Assembly (NCBI RefSeq): GCF_000745455.1
Contig: NZ_JQJI01000027.1
Coordinates: 1-33,269 of the forward strand
From: Mesoaciditoga lauensis cd-1655R = DSM 25116
GTDB taxonomy: Bacteria; Thermotogota; Thermotogae; Mesoaciditogales; Mesoaciditogaceae
DNA: 33,269 bases
Reading direction: 5' to 3'
Both the position numbers and the translations under genes were made by a program. Shown in pieces: positions 8,901-16,450 of this stretch (within the stretch, counting starts at the first letter, position 1; each line of letters opens with the position of its first letter). The notes beneath the pieces were generated by a model that did not search any database, was not told the origin of the DNA, and saw nothing but the letters and a program-made list of their open reading frames with translations.

Positions 8901-8930
8901 CACTATGAATCCTTAATTTCCAGCCGATAA
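5922..8930 (+). CDS. Lipoprotein subtilase (S8) with FnIII and CarboxypepD-reg repeats
   Basis: 1002 residues. The start follows AAGGAGG; an in-frame TTG at 5877 is weaker. A lipobox (LALSGC) gives lipidated C23. Modules in order: FnIII (24-108), carboxypeptidase-regulatory-like (109-185), FnIII (193-285), second regulatory-like (286-364), FnIII (365-465), a fervidolysin-type propeptide (about 504-580, from VKGEVIVSF to KYAEPNY), the S8 catalytic domain (about 590-875) and a beta-rich tail with an EF-hand-like DFNGDNVIDAGD loop. The triad is D618 (VIDTG), H651 (GHGTHVAG) and S820 (GTSMAAPH); the oxyanion Asn is N746 (AAGNEN). It is probably an envelope-anchored protease for peptide scavenging. 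The propeptide sits between anchor and protease, so self-cleavage could release the catalytic part. Confidence 0.92.
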   Translation: MKKRKILLVLFISITVALALSGCFLFKPEAPQLEISSISDHAITLTWTESSSVDGFKLYRAQNGGSFQEIASLDSSARSYTDNHLDSNTPYSYKMVAYRMGVNSDWSNVVNAQTSYTVSGYIFDPSNHPLQNVSILLNGQSKAQTDSAGFWKVSGLLGQNVIEPQKSGWVFTPPNKTVNGPASQLNFVGIQKPGIPFNPLPQDDAVNVSKDVTLQWNCTGSELKYDVRIGTTQNPPLVASNIGVNSYKPKNLKYYTKYYWKITARNAAGTSEGPLWSFTTQATPLSVSGYVKDQSGNPISDVEIKFSGGYQSVFTDQSGYWHEENMVAPVTITPYKANFSFTPSSTTVIRSRNDINFTGTYIDNPPYQPYNPTPSNGAINVATNTSLSWNDSDPDGDTLTYSVYFGTNSNPSLVANGISAKTFSPGPLSPSTTYYWKIKASDGVKSTEGPVWHFKTVENTPSGTGTVEGKVDVYTGKSAFISSVSKTSEPFVSVSTVSQAGKNYVKGEVIVSFKSGNIRTLATNYKIPFSYKVKSEFVTPNKEINTALLEVNTDVFKAIDFFEKLPNVKYAEPNYIVHVLSTPNDEYYSYQWNIPDIKIPQTWQITKGANTVIVAVIDTGVSSTHPDLQSILVPGYNFVSDNTNTNDDYGHGTHVAGIIDADTNNNIGVAGVDWGEANSVKIMPIKVLDSSGSGSTMWIAKGIVYAVEHGAKVINMSLGGDYSQTEEEACQYAYDNGVTIVAAAGNENKSYLDYPAAFSTVIPVSAVGPQNTRAYYSNYANDVIWAPGGDMSSDYNNGILSTYYSTSTHKDEYAYMQGTSMAAPHVAAVAALMISQGITGPANIWNILKDTADPISASTNYGGYGLINAYDAVTYNGGWEPMMIWAEDSYGSIVASTYMNEDGTFSFNLPAGTYKIYAWQDFNGDNVIDAGDFYGYFGYNGSTNDPAQSVTVSNGSTSYAHIYVSTKIDNSENPFSSSIPKKILEYKREVINKHYESLISSR

Positions 8931-8951
8931 AGTGAGGCATTCGAATTAATG

Positions 8952-9023
8952 CTCATTATGTGCGTCAATGTTACAAAGCATTTCAAAAAGGGATTAAATC
9001 TCACTCTCAAAGTACTTGTCAGA
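8952..9023 (-). repeat. Fold-back repeat, copy 2 (truncated)
   Basis: About 72 bp match one terminus of the fold-back family, from CTCATTATGTGC through GTACTTGTCAGA; the closest equivalent is the first 80 bp of copy 1. Homology stops abruptly just before a terminator hairpin, so this is a 3'-deleted remnant rather than a full element. Confidence 0.75.
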
Positions 9024-9026
9024 TGA

Positions 9027-9056
9027 AAAAAGAGGGCGAATATTCGCCCTCTTTTT
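9027..9056. terminator. Bidirectional intrinsic terminator
   Basis: A perfect 30-bp palindrome with core GAGGGCGAATATTCGCCCTC, flanked by A5 on the left and T5 on the right. It therefore works as a hairpin plus U-tract on both strands. It separates the convergent subtilase and hpf genes. Confidence 0.92.
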
Positions 9057-9082
9057 GATTGAATTTCTTTGATTAGTTTAGT

Positions 9083-9607
9083 TTAACGTGGAACTATCAG
9101 GCCGTAATTGCCATCTTTTCTTCTGTAGAGCACGTTTACTTGATCATCCTCGACGTTTCTAAACATGAAGAACTCATGATCTAACAGATCGAGTTGCATC
9201 ATAGCTTCTTCAACGCTCATCGGCCTGAGTTCAAACTTTTTAACCTTGACGATTTTTTCCTTTTCGGAACCTTCCGCTTCAGCAGAAATTGTGGCTTCTT
9301 CACCAGCTTTTTCGCGTTTAAGTGTTCTAAAGCGGTCTTTAAACCTTTTCAGCCTTCTTTCAAGATTGTTAATTGCGCTGTCTACAGAAGCATAAAAGTC
9401 TTTGGTTTTTTCTTCTGCTCTAACGATTATGGATCTCATCTTTAAAGTTACTTCAACAGTGTAAAGCTGCCTTAATTTTGAGAAACGAACCTCTACTTCG
9501 CCGTCTTCATCATTAACCAATCTTTCCAGTTTGGCCATCTTTTTTGAAAAATATTCCTTCATCGCATCGCTGATTTCCAAGTTTCTGGATTTGTACTGTA
9601 TTTTCAA
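9083..9607 (-). CDS. hpf: Long-form ribosome hibernation promoting factor
   Basis: 174 residues, the usual length of long HPF. The N-terminal S30AE domain (about 1-100: MKIQYKSRNLEISDAMKEYF, then EVEVRFSKLR) binds the 30S subunit. A charged linker with KEK-rich stretches joins it to the C-terminal dimerisation domain (about 125-174: RPMSVEEAMMQLDLLDHEFF, NVLYRRKDGNYGLIVPR), which pairs two ribosomes into inactive 100S dimers. The start codon is TTG (9605-9607), set 8 bases after AAAGGAGG; no ATG is available nearby. The gene is monocistronic, ended by the bidirectional terminator, and its 5' end is next to the divergent tRNA-Ala promoter. Confidence 0.95.
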   Translation of the reverse strand: MKIQYKSRNLEISDAMKEYFSKKMAKLERLVNDEDGEVEVRFSKLRQLYTVEVTLKMRSIIVRAEEKTKDFYASVDSAINNLERRLKRFKDRFRTLKREKAGEEATISAEAEGSEKEKIVKVKKFELRPMSVEEAMMQLDLLDHEFFMFRNVEDDQVNVLYRRKDGNYGLIVPR

Positions 9608-9639
9608 CTTGAATTCCTCCTTTCTACAGCTCTCCCTAC

Positions 9640-9668
9640 TTGACCGTGCCCCTTAGTTTGTGTTAAAC
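9640..9668 (+). promoter_or_regulatory. Promoter of tRNA-Ala
   Basis: TTGACC (9640-9645), a 17-base spacer and TTAAAC (9663-9668), placing transcription start just ahead of the tRNA at 9682. Confidence 0.65.
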
Positions 9669-9681
9669 TTCATTCTGTAAC

Positions 9682-9757
9682 GGGGTCGTGGCGCAGTCGG
9701 GAGCGCGCTTCCTTCGCAAGGAAGAGGTCGTGGGTTCGAATCCCATCGACTCCACCA
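9682..9757 (+). tRNA. tRNA-Ala (anticodon CGC)
   Basis: A 76-base cloverleaf with acceptor GGGGTCG/CGACTCC containing the alanine identity pair G3-U70. It has D stem GCGC/GCGC, anticodon stem CTTCC/GGAAG with loop TTCGCAA (anticodon CGC, codon GCG), T arm GTGGG-TTCGAAT-CCCAT, discriminator A and an encoded CCA. Confidence 0.96.
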
Positions 9758-9760
9758 GAA

Positions 9761-9787
9761 AGGCAGGCTTTCACCTGTCTTTTTTTA
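9761..9787 (+). terminator. Terminator after tRNA-Ala
   Basis: Stem GGCAGG/CCTGTC around a short loop, followed by a run of seven T. The T-run overlaps the stop codon of the convergent EF-G-like gene. Confidence 0.8.
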
Positions 9788-11860
9788 TTTGTTGTTTTCT
9801 TCCTCCAATTCCGCTTTCCTTTCTTGAATTATCTTTTCTTGCAAATTCCTTGGCACTTCATCGTAGTGAGAGAACTTCATGGTGAAGTAACCCTTACCAC
9901 TTGTTATGGAATTGAGTTGAGAGGAGAATTCAAGCATTTCCGCCAACGGTACCTCTGCCTTTATGAGTTGATAGCCGTTTCCTTGTGGTTCCATGCCTTG
10001 AATCCTGCCACGTCTTGAGTTCAAATCTCCCATCACATCACCGGTATTGTCGTCTGGCACATAAATTTCCACGCTCATTACAGGTTCGAGCAGGGTGGGA
10101 TTTCCAGCTTGCATTCCAAGCTTGAATGCCTGGATGGCCGCGATCTGGAAAGCGATATCTGACGAGTCAACTTCGTGATATGAACCATCGTAAAGAATGA
10201 CTTTTATGTCATCAACAGGATAACCGGCTAAAACTCCACTTTTCATCGCTTCGTGAAGACCTTTTTCAACGGATGGGATGTAGTTCTTGGGTATAGCCCC
10301 TCCAAATATCTTATCTTCAAATTCAAAGCCTTTTCCTCTGGGTAGAGGCTCTAAATAGATCTTTACATGGCCGTATTGACCATGACCACCACTTTGTTTC
10401 TTGTGCTTGTATTCAGCTTGCGATTTCTTTGTGATGGTCTCTCTGTAAGCTATTTTGGGTTTTCCAAGTTCAACTTCCACGTTGAAGTTTTTCTTCAATT
10501 TTTCTATGATTACGTCAATATGCATGGTCCCAATACCGGAAACGACTATTTCTCCAGTTTCTGGATTGAAATCCATGTGGAAAGTTGGATCGGATTCGGT
10601 CAATCTTGCAAGTCCGCTGGTTACTTTGTCTATTTCTCCCTTGTTTTTAGCTTTTACGGATTTCGAAATCATGGGTTCTGGAAAATCGAAAACTTTTTCT
10701 TCCACTTTGAAAACGTTGGATGGATCGGAAAGAAATCCGCCTATCTTACTTTCTTTGAGTTTTGGTATTGAGGCGATATCACCAACGCTTATCTCTTTAA
10801 CTTCTTGCTGATTTTTGGCATTCGGCAAATAAAGGTGGTTAACCCTTTCCGTTGCGTCTGAAGCAGCGTTATGGATCGTGTCGCCGGCTGACAATTTCCC
10901 CCTCAAAACTTTAGCGTACGTAACCTTTCCTATGAACGGATCGACCACAACTTTGAAAACGAGGGCCAGGAAAGGCTCTTCCGGATCTGGTTTTATCTCA
11001 TTTCCACCAATTACGTTGGTAACGTCCAATGGAGAAGCACCAAATTCTTGTAAAGCGTCCAGGAACTCATTCACGCCTATTCCCAAAGTGGCAGATCCAG
11101 CGAAAACAGGAACTATTTCGCCTTTTGCATATCCCTTTGTCAAGGCGCCTTCAAGCTCTTCAACGCTTACGGGTTCGTCCGCAAAGTATTTTTCCATCAG
11201 TTCGTCGTCCATTTCGACGACCGATTCGACAAGAGACGTTCTGTAATTTTCAACTTCTTCTTTCATCTCTTGTGGAATATCCTGCTCCACAGCTTTTCCA
11301 TTCTCATATATATAAGCTTTCTGCTTTATTACATTTACCACACCTTTAAACGAAGCTCCGCTTCCAACAGGTACGGTTAAGGGAATTACCGATTTCCCTG
11401 AAAGGTTTTTGAGTTGCTCAAGGACCTTTGGAAAATCCGCATGATCTTTGTCCATGCCGTTTACAAATGCCAACATTGGGCGTTTGTATTCCTGAGCGAT
11501 TCTCCATGTTTTTTCAGTCTGTACCTCAACGCCACTTGCAGCGTCAAGAACGGAACACACGTTTTCCGAAACAAGTGTTGTTGAAATGACCTCTCCGATG
11601 AAATCGGAAAATCCGGGGGTATCCACCAACGTAAATGAATAATCTCCCCTTTTGAACGTGAACACTGAGGCATTCACGCTGGACTTCTTTTCAATTTCAA
11701 CAGGGTCGAAGTCCATTGTAGTATTTCCTTGTTCCACGCTTCCCATCCTGTCTATGGCTTTGTTTAAGAACAGAATGGATTCAGATAGTGTCGTTTTTCC
11801 GCTTCCATTGTGACCTATGAATGCTACGACACGTTTCTTTCTTATATCGGCCACTCTCAT
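9785..11860 (-). CDS. EF-G-like GTPase (EF-G2 type)
   Basis: 691 residues with the five-domain elongation factor G layout. The GTPase domain has P-loop GHNGSGKTT (residues 16-24), G3 DTPGFSDF and a G4 box reading NGMD instead of canonical NKxD. Switch I is divergent (QGNTTMDFDPVEIEKKSS), as in the EF-G-like paralogue group present beside true EF-G in Thermotogota and Thermus. Domain IV has the conserved GGHGQYGHV and domain V the GDVMGDLNSRRG motif. Its cellular role in this group is unsettled; the family binds GTP and ribosomes. ATG at 11860 follows GGAGG and overlaps the previous stop codon (ATGA). It is the last gene of the ten-gene run. Being a variant, it should not be called fusA. Confidence 0.9.
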   Translation of the reverse strand: MRVADIRKKRVVAFIGHNGSGKTTLSESILFLNKAIDRMGSVEQGNTTMDFDPVEIEKKSSVNASVFTFKRGDYSFTLVDTPGFSDFIGEVISTTLVSENVCSVLDAASGVEVQTEKTWRIAQEYKRPMLAFVNGMDKDHADFPKVLEQLKNLSGKSVIPLTVPVGSGASFKGVVNVIKQKAYIYENGKAVEQDIPQEMKEEVENYRTSLVESVVEMDDELMEKYFADEPVSVEELEGALTKGYAKGEIVPVFAGSATLGIGVNEFLDALQEFGASPLDVTNVIGGNEIKPDPEEPFLALVFKVVVDPFIGKVTYAKVLRGKLSAGDTIHNAASDATERVNHLYLPNAKNQQEVKEISVGDIASIPKLKESKIGGFLSDPSNVFKVEEKVFDFPEPMISKSVKAKNKGEIDKVTSGLARLTESDPTFHMDFNPETGEIVVSGIGTMHIDVIIEKLKKNFNVEVELGKPKIAYRETITKKSQAEYKHKKQSGGHGQYGHVKIYLEPLPRGKGFEFEDKIFGGAIPKNYIPSVEKGLHEAMKSGVLAGYPVDDIKVILYDGSYHEVDSSDIAFQIAAIQAFKLGMQAGNPTLLEPVMSVEIYVPDDNTGDVMGDLNSRRGRIQGMEPQGNGYQLIKAEVPLAEMLEFSSQLNSITSGKGYFTMKFSHYDEVPRNLQEKIIQERKAELEEENNK

Positions 11861-13470
11861 GCACCTCCAGTTGTTTTGTCTATTTCAACCCCGAATCCTA
11901 CCGGGTACAATCCATGATTCATGAATTCCACGGCTTTTCCATTTACAATCATGGAAACGTTTTTACCATTTTCCAAAAACATAGCCTTTGAAAAACCCAT
12001 GTTTATGATCATATCAGCCATCTCATTTGCATCTATTTCCTGATCGCATTCAGCTTTCACAAAATAAAGGTTACCATTTTTCAAAGCGGCAATCAAAACG
12101 CTTTTTCCCTGACATGCTTTCAATTTATCAGGCCAAATTTTTTCTTTCTTTGAATCGTTTACAAGCAAGCATCGTCCTTGAATAATTCCATTCCAACTGT
12201 TCATATCGTATTTTCCACCCAACGAGTAAAAGAGGTAAAAATCATCTCCAAGGTGGACGTTTTTTAGAAAGAGCTGGTAATCTTTTGTCAAAGACAGAAT
12301 ATATTCTTCTTTGCCAGGATGGGAAACGTAATTCATTCCGACCACTTTCCCATTTTTTATTTCAAAGTAAATTCTTTCACCTTTCGGTATTACGGGAGCG
12401 TAATCATCGGTGTAAAGTATGACATTTCCCGTTGGGCCATTCACCTCATCTACGTTGAACGGAACTTCTCCAATGTTAACACTTATAGTTGGACTTGTTT
12501 CAATTATATCAAATTTTTGATCATTCCAAACCAAAAGAGGGCCATTTTGGAATGAAGAATACGAAAAAACCCGGCCATATTTGACAAATCCCCTATGATC
12601 GTTTGAAAAACCAACAGCTGCCAGTGAAGTGGAGTTTATCATTGATGTGATCAAACTCTTTTCTCCAACACCTGTTAAAGGATGAACTATCTTCACTTCT
12701 TTTGACTTCGGCGTGATCTTCAAAATACCAAGTTTCACATGCTTGCCGTTAAGTGATGTTAATTCCATGGATTGATAAGAAAGTCCATCTTCAAGTTTCA
12801 CGTTCTTCGACGTCTGTAAAGGCAAAGACGGATATCCTAACGCGTAGGATATTTCCAGGTTTGGCATATGCGTTATTCTAAAAACTATCGAGTTTTTCCC
12901 CCTGTTTTCAACTACCAACGGAGAACGTGAAGGTACGTAGTCCGAAGCGATTAAAATCGGGAAGACCGTTACAGTTGAAACCATTCCACTTGTTTGAACA
13001 TTCATGACAGGTACTTCCGGTTTCTCCTTAAAGAAGACGGTGAATTTGTTTCCATACAAGAGTACTCCATTCACCACAAGCGTGGGAGGCTTTTTCACAA
13101 AGAAATATCCCGCCGGCTCGTTTTCCAGCTTGAAATTCGTCAGCTTTGTTAAAGCATTTAAAGAAAGATATGGAACTTTTGCACCTGACGCCACATCACC
13201 TATCGTGTAAAGAGCGTCATAGATCCCTTTATGTGTTACGGTGTTAAAGGAGATGAAGTCTTTGCCGTTTGTTACAACACCGCTTCTTCCTTTGTAAGAC
13301 CATTGAAGGTTAAGGCCTATTCTCACATCGGCAAGCTTAACATAAGGTTCCGACCACAAAAAAACCTTTCCCAACAACATCGCCTTATTTCCATCAACAA
13401 GATAAAGCGATTTTGAAAAGGAGATGGTGGTAAGCAGTGCCATGAAAAGAAGAAAAACGCCTTTTTTCAT
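11857..13470 (-). CDS. Secreted phosphodiester-glycosidase-like (NAGPA/DUF2233) protein
   Basis: 537 residues. A signal peptide (MKKGVFLLFMALLTTISFSK) is followed by a segment resembling the copper-amine-oxidase-N/stalk type (about 20-135) and a long C-terminal half resembling the NAGPA family of exopolysaccharide-linked phosphodiester glycosidases: HPLTGVGEKSLITSMINS near 275, and NEMADMIINMGFSKAMFLEN with MIVNG near the end. Where active members have the glycine-rich DGGGSS signature, this protein has ENGKNVS, and the INGGFF block reads INSTSL, so catalytic activity is doubtful. The start overlaps the pdp stop codon (ATGA) and has only a weak GGGG upstream, suggesting translational coupling. 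Why an exported protein sits within a nucleoside salvage operon is unclear. Confidence 0.7.
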   Translation of the reverse strand: MKKGVFLLFMALLTTISFSKSLYLVDGNKAMLLGKVFLWSEPYVKLADVRIGLNLQWSYKGRSGVVTNGKDFISFNTVTHKGIYDALYTIGDVASGAKVPYLSLNALTKLTNFKLENEPAGYFFVKKPPTLVVNGVLLYGNKFTVFFKEKPEVPVMNVQTSGMVSTVTVFPILIASDYVPSRSPLVVENRGKNSIVFRITHMPNLEISYALGYPSLPLQTSKNVKLEDGLSYQSMELTSLNGKHVKLGILKITPKSKEVKIVHPLTGVGEKSLITSMINSTSLAAVGFSNDHRGFVKYGRVFSYSSFQNGPLLVWNDQKFDIIETSPTISVNIGEVPFNVDEVNGPTGNVILYTDDYAPVIPKGERIYFEIKNGKVVGMNYVSHPGKEEYILSLTKDYQLFLKNVHLGDDFYLFYSLGGKYDMNSWNGIIQGRCLLVNDSKKEKIWPDKLKACQGKSVLIAALKNGNLYFVKAECDQEIDANEMADMIINMGFSKAMFLENGKNVSMIVNGKAVEFMNHGLYPVGFGVEIDKTTGGA

Positions 13471-14771
13471 TGAACAACCCCATGAACAAGCTTTTCTTCC
13501 TTTGGCTTCACTTCCTTTATATCGTACGCATTCAAGAGCGTATCTATTGATTCTTGCAGCCTCTTGTCATCGTTGTAATACAAAACGCAAAGCGTTTCGC
13601 CTGCTTTTACTTCGTCTCCCGTTTTTTTCATCAGTTCTATGCCAACGGAGAGATCTATTTTGTCTTCCTTTTTCGTTCTTCCAGCGCCAAGCATCATGGA
13701 AGAAATTCCGACTTCTTCCGCGTTCATTGAATAGACGTATCCATCTTTAGGAGATTTCAATTCGTACGTTTTTGAAGAAACACCCAAAAGCGATGTGTCG
13801 TCCACCACACGCGGATCTCCACCTTGAATTTCAACAAGCTCTTTGAATTTATTGAGTGCTTTTCCACTTTTTATAGAATCTCTAAGCATTTTCCTTGCTT
13901 CTTCAAGCGTTTGCGCTATCTTGCCTATTCTCAGCATTTGCGCACCCAACTCAACACACAGTTCTTCCAAATCCCATGGGCCGTTTCCCTTCAAGGTTTC
14001 AATGGCTTCCTTAACCTCCAAAGCGTTTCCAACCGTGTTTCCTAGGGGCCTATCCATATTGGTGAGCAATGCGACAGTTTCTCTACCATGTCTTTTGCCT
14101 ATATCCACCATCGCGCGTGCCAAATCGGTGGCGGATGCGATGTTTTTCATGAAAGCACCGGAACCGACCTTTACATCTAACACTATGCCATCTGCGCCGG
14201 CAGCGAGCTTTTTGCTCATTATACTGGAAGCTATCAAGGAAATCTCATCTATGGTAGCGGTAACATCTCTTAAAGCGTATATTTTCTTGTCGGCTGGAGC
14301 AAGATTTGCGGTTTGTCCGACCACGGCTATTCCGTGTTCTTTAACGTTTTTCATGAATTCTTCTTCGCTGAGAGATGTTCTGAAACCGGGGATCGCTTCA
14401 AGTTTATCTATCGTACCGCCAGTATGTCCCAATCCTCTACCGGACATCTTTGCAACAGGAAGGCCACATGCGGAAACCATTGGTGCAAGTACAAGGGTTG
14501 TTTTATCCCCTACACCACCCGTTGAATGCTTGTCCACTTTTATGCCTGGAATCGGTGAAAGATCGATGGTATCACCAGAATGGGCCATTATCTCTGTCAA
14601 GTTGTACCTTTCCACATCATTCATATGCCTGAAATACACGGCCATAAGAAAAGCGGCCATTTGGTAATCCGGCACATCGCCTTTCACGAATCCGGTAACC
14701 ATGAATTTTATCTCTTCTTTTGAGAGTTCCATGCCGTTTCTTTTTTTCAATATCACATCGTAGGGTCTCAT
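13467..14771 (-). CDS. pdp: Pyrimidine-nucleoside phosphorylase
   Basis: 434 residues, the normal size for the thymidine/pyrimidine phosphorylase family. It splits uridine, thymidine or deoxyuridine with phosphate into the base and (deoxy)ribose-1-phosphate in the cytoplasm. The phosphate-binding KHSTGGVGDKTTL motif is at about 80-92, followed by the family signature SGRGLGHTGGTIDKLEAIPG (about 109-128) and the C-terminal domain GYVYSMNAEEVGISSMMLGA. ATG at 14771 follows AAGGTGG. It lies 21 bases after a purine phosphorylase gene and overlaps the next gene by 4 bases. Whether it is broad (pdp) or thymidine-specific (deoA) cannot be decided by eye; the broad type is usual in this group. Confidence 0.93.
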   Translation of the reverse strand: MRPYDVILKKRNGMELSKEEIKFMVTGFVKGDVPDYQMAAFLMAVYFRHMNDVERYNLTEIMAHSGDTIDLSPIPGIKVDKHSTGGVGDKTTLVLAPMVSACGLPVAKMSGRGLGHTGGTIDKLEAIPGFRTSLSEEEFMKNVKEHGIAVVGQTANLAPADKKIYALRDVTATIDEISLIASSIMSKKLAAGADGIVLDVKVGSGAFMKNIASATDLARAMVDIGKRHGRETVALLTNMDRPLGNTVGNALEVKEAIETLKGNGPWDLEELCVELGAQMLRIGKIAQTLEEARKMLRDSIKSGKALNKFKELVEIQGGDPRVVDDTSLLGVSSKTYELKSPKDGYVYSMNAEEVGISSMMLGAGRTKKEDKIDLSVGIELMKKTGDEVKAGETLCVLYYNDDKRLQESIDTLLNAYDIKEVKPKEEKLVHGVVQ

Positions 14772-14792
14772 AATTCCACCTTCTTCAAATTT

Positions 14793-15596
14793 TCAGCAAG
14801 TTCTTTCGACTATAAGTTTAACCAACGAAACAAAGCGCTCTGATACTCTTCTCCCAGCTTCTATAACTTCTTCGGCGGTAAGCGTTTGATCAAGCACACC
14901 AGCCGCCATGTTCGTGATGCACGATATTCCGAGTACTTCTATACCGATATGGTTTGCCACTATGACTTCATGCACGGTGGACATACCGATCATGTCAGCA
15001 CCCAGTTTTCTGAACATCTTTATTTCTGCAGGCGTTTCATAACTTGGGCCCAAGACCGAAATGTAAGTTCCAACCTCGAGAGGGGCCCCAAAATTATCCT
15101 TTATGACTTCATTTGCTTTTTCCATCCATTCTTTTGAAAAAGCCTGGGACATGTCTGGAAATCTTGGACCTTCGGATTCATCGTTTGGTCCCCTCAATGG
15201 ATTTCTGAATGAGAAGTTTATTATGTCTTTTATGAAAACAAGATCTCCTGGATTGTAAGAGGTCTTTATTCCTCCCGCAGCGTTGGTGACTATCAATTTG
15301 TTTATGCCTATTTGTTTCATCACCTTGATTGGAAAAGCCACATCTGCTGGAGAATACCCTTCGTAAGTGTGAAAACGCCCATTCATCAGCAAAGCCTTTT
15401 TGTCACCGATGGAGCCGTATATAAGTTCCCCAACATGGCCAGGTGCGGTGGAACTTAAAAAACCAGGTATTTCTTTGTAAGGTATTCTCAAAGGATTATC
15501 GATCTCGCCGGCAAGCCTTGATAAACCGGAACCAAGGATTATGGCAACATCGGGAACTGCTTTTATCTTACCCAATATGTACTCAGAAGCGTTCAT
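14793..15596 (-). CDS. Purine nucleoside phosphorylase, Asn (6-oxopurine) type
   Basis: 267 residues of the trimeric PNP-I family, which phosphorolyses inosine and guanosine. Visible sites: phosphate loop ILGSGLS (about 20-26), STAPGHVGEL, MNGRFHTYEGY, TNAAGGI, base-site Glu in GPSYETPAE, and ISCITNMAAG, where N229 corresponds to the Asn that selects 6-oxopurines (human Asn243). ATG at 15596 follows AAAGGAAATG. It is separated from the upstream paralogue by only 4 bases. Within the operon it is the enzyme expected to act on the inosine-type products of the upstream deaminase. Confidence 0.93.
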   Translation of the reverse strand: MNASEYILGKIKAVPDVAIILGSGLSRLAGEIDNPLRIPYKEIPGFLSSTAPGHVGELIYGSIGDKKALLMNGRFHTYEGYSPADVAFPIKVMKQIGINKLIVTNAAGGIKTSYNPGDLVFIKDIINFSFRNPLRGPNDESEGPRFPDMSQAFSKEWMEKANEVIKDNFGAPLEVGTYISVLGPSYETPAEIKMFRKLGADMIGMSTVHEVIVANHIGIEVLGISCITNMAAGVLDQTLTAEEVIEAGRRVSERFVSLVKLIVERTC

Positions 15597-15600
15597 GTTT

Positions 15601-16428
15601 TCATTTCCTTTCCAGCTTGGTTAAAACGTTTTCGAATATCGTGGCTATTTTCTTTCCGGTTTTTTCCGCGACTTCAATGACTTCTTCCGCGGTAAGCGGT
15701 TCAAGGCCTTCCGGTATAGCGCGATCGGTTATCGAAGAGATGGCCAGCACTTTCAATCCACCATGGTTTGCCACTATTACCTCCGGAACGGTTGACATTC
15801 CAACCGCATCGGCACCAAAGTATCTTGCCATCTTCAGCTCAGCTGGCGTTTCAAAATTTGGTCCCGTGAAGGCTATGTAAATGCCCTTGTAGTATTCCAA
15901 AGCGAGTTCTTTGCACGTTTCTTCGGCAAGGCTTATCAGTTCCGGATTGTAAGCGTGTGACATATCAGGGAATCTCACTCCCCATTCATCCACATTCTTT
16001 CCTATGAGAGGGTTATCTCCCATGAAATTTATATGATCTGTTATGATCATTGGATGCCCTGGCTCGAAGGAATGGTTTAATCCTCCCGCGGCGTTTGTCA
16101 AGAAAAGGTATTGAATTCCCAACAATTGGAATACCCTTATTGGCATGGTAACTTCCTTCATGGAGTATCCTTCATAATAATGGAATCTTCCATTCATCAA
16201 GACAACGTCAACACCGTTCCATTTTCCGAATATCATTTCGCCAGCATGTCCCGGCGCGGTTGAAATGGGAAAATGAGGTATATCCGAGTATTTGATCTTC
16301 AAAGAAACTTCAACTGCATCTTTTATAACACTTAAACCAGAACCTAACACTATTGCCACCTTAGGAACTTTTTCAATCTTTGATTCAACGAATTTTACAG
16401 CTTCTTTTACATCTTCAACGTAACCCAT
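15601..16428 (-). CDS. Purine nucleoside phosphorylase paralogue, Asp type (adenosine/MTA candidate)
   Basis: 275 residues of the same PNP-I/MTAP family as its downstream neighbour, with phosphate loop VLGSGLS, STAPGHAGEM, MNGRFHYYEGY, TNAAGGL and GPNFETPAE all intact. The base-specificity segment differs: ISSITDRAIPEG, with D235 where the neighbour has Asn. In this fold Asp at that position hydrogen-bonds the 6-amino group of adenine, as in MTA phosphorylase and in the human PNP Asn243Asp variant. I infer a preference for adenosine, methylthioadenosine or 5'-deoxyadenosine. ATG at 16428 lies 8 bases after GGAG; an adjacent TTG at 16431 would add one residue. The pair probably arose by duplication and specialisation. 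Confidence 0.88.
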   Translation of the reverse strand: MGYVEDVKEAVKFVESKIEKVPKVAIVLGSGLSVIKDAVEVSLKIKYSDIPHFPISTAPGHAGEMIFGKWNGVDVVLMNGRFHYYEGYSMKEVTMPIRVFQLLGIQYLFLTNAAGGLNHSFEPGHPMIITDHINFMGDNPLIGKNVDEWGVRFPDMSHAYNPELISLAEETCKELALEYYKGIYIAFTGPNFETPAELKMARYFGADAVGMSTVPEVIVANHGGLKVLAISSITDRAIPEGLEPLTAEEVIEVAEKTGKKIATIFENVLTKLERK

Positions 16429-16450
16429 CAAAATCTCTCCTTTCTCTATT

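Noticed and set aside
9688-9885. Open frame of 65 codons over tRNA-Ala
   Set aside because: It spans the tRNA and its terminator and continues antisense to the EF-G-like gene.
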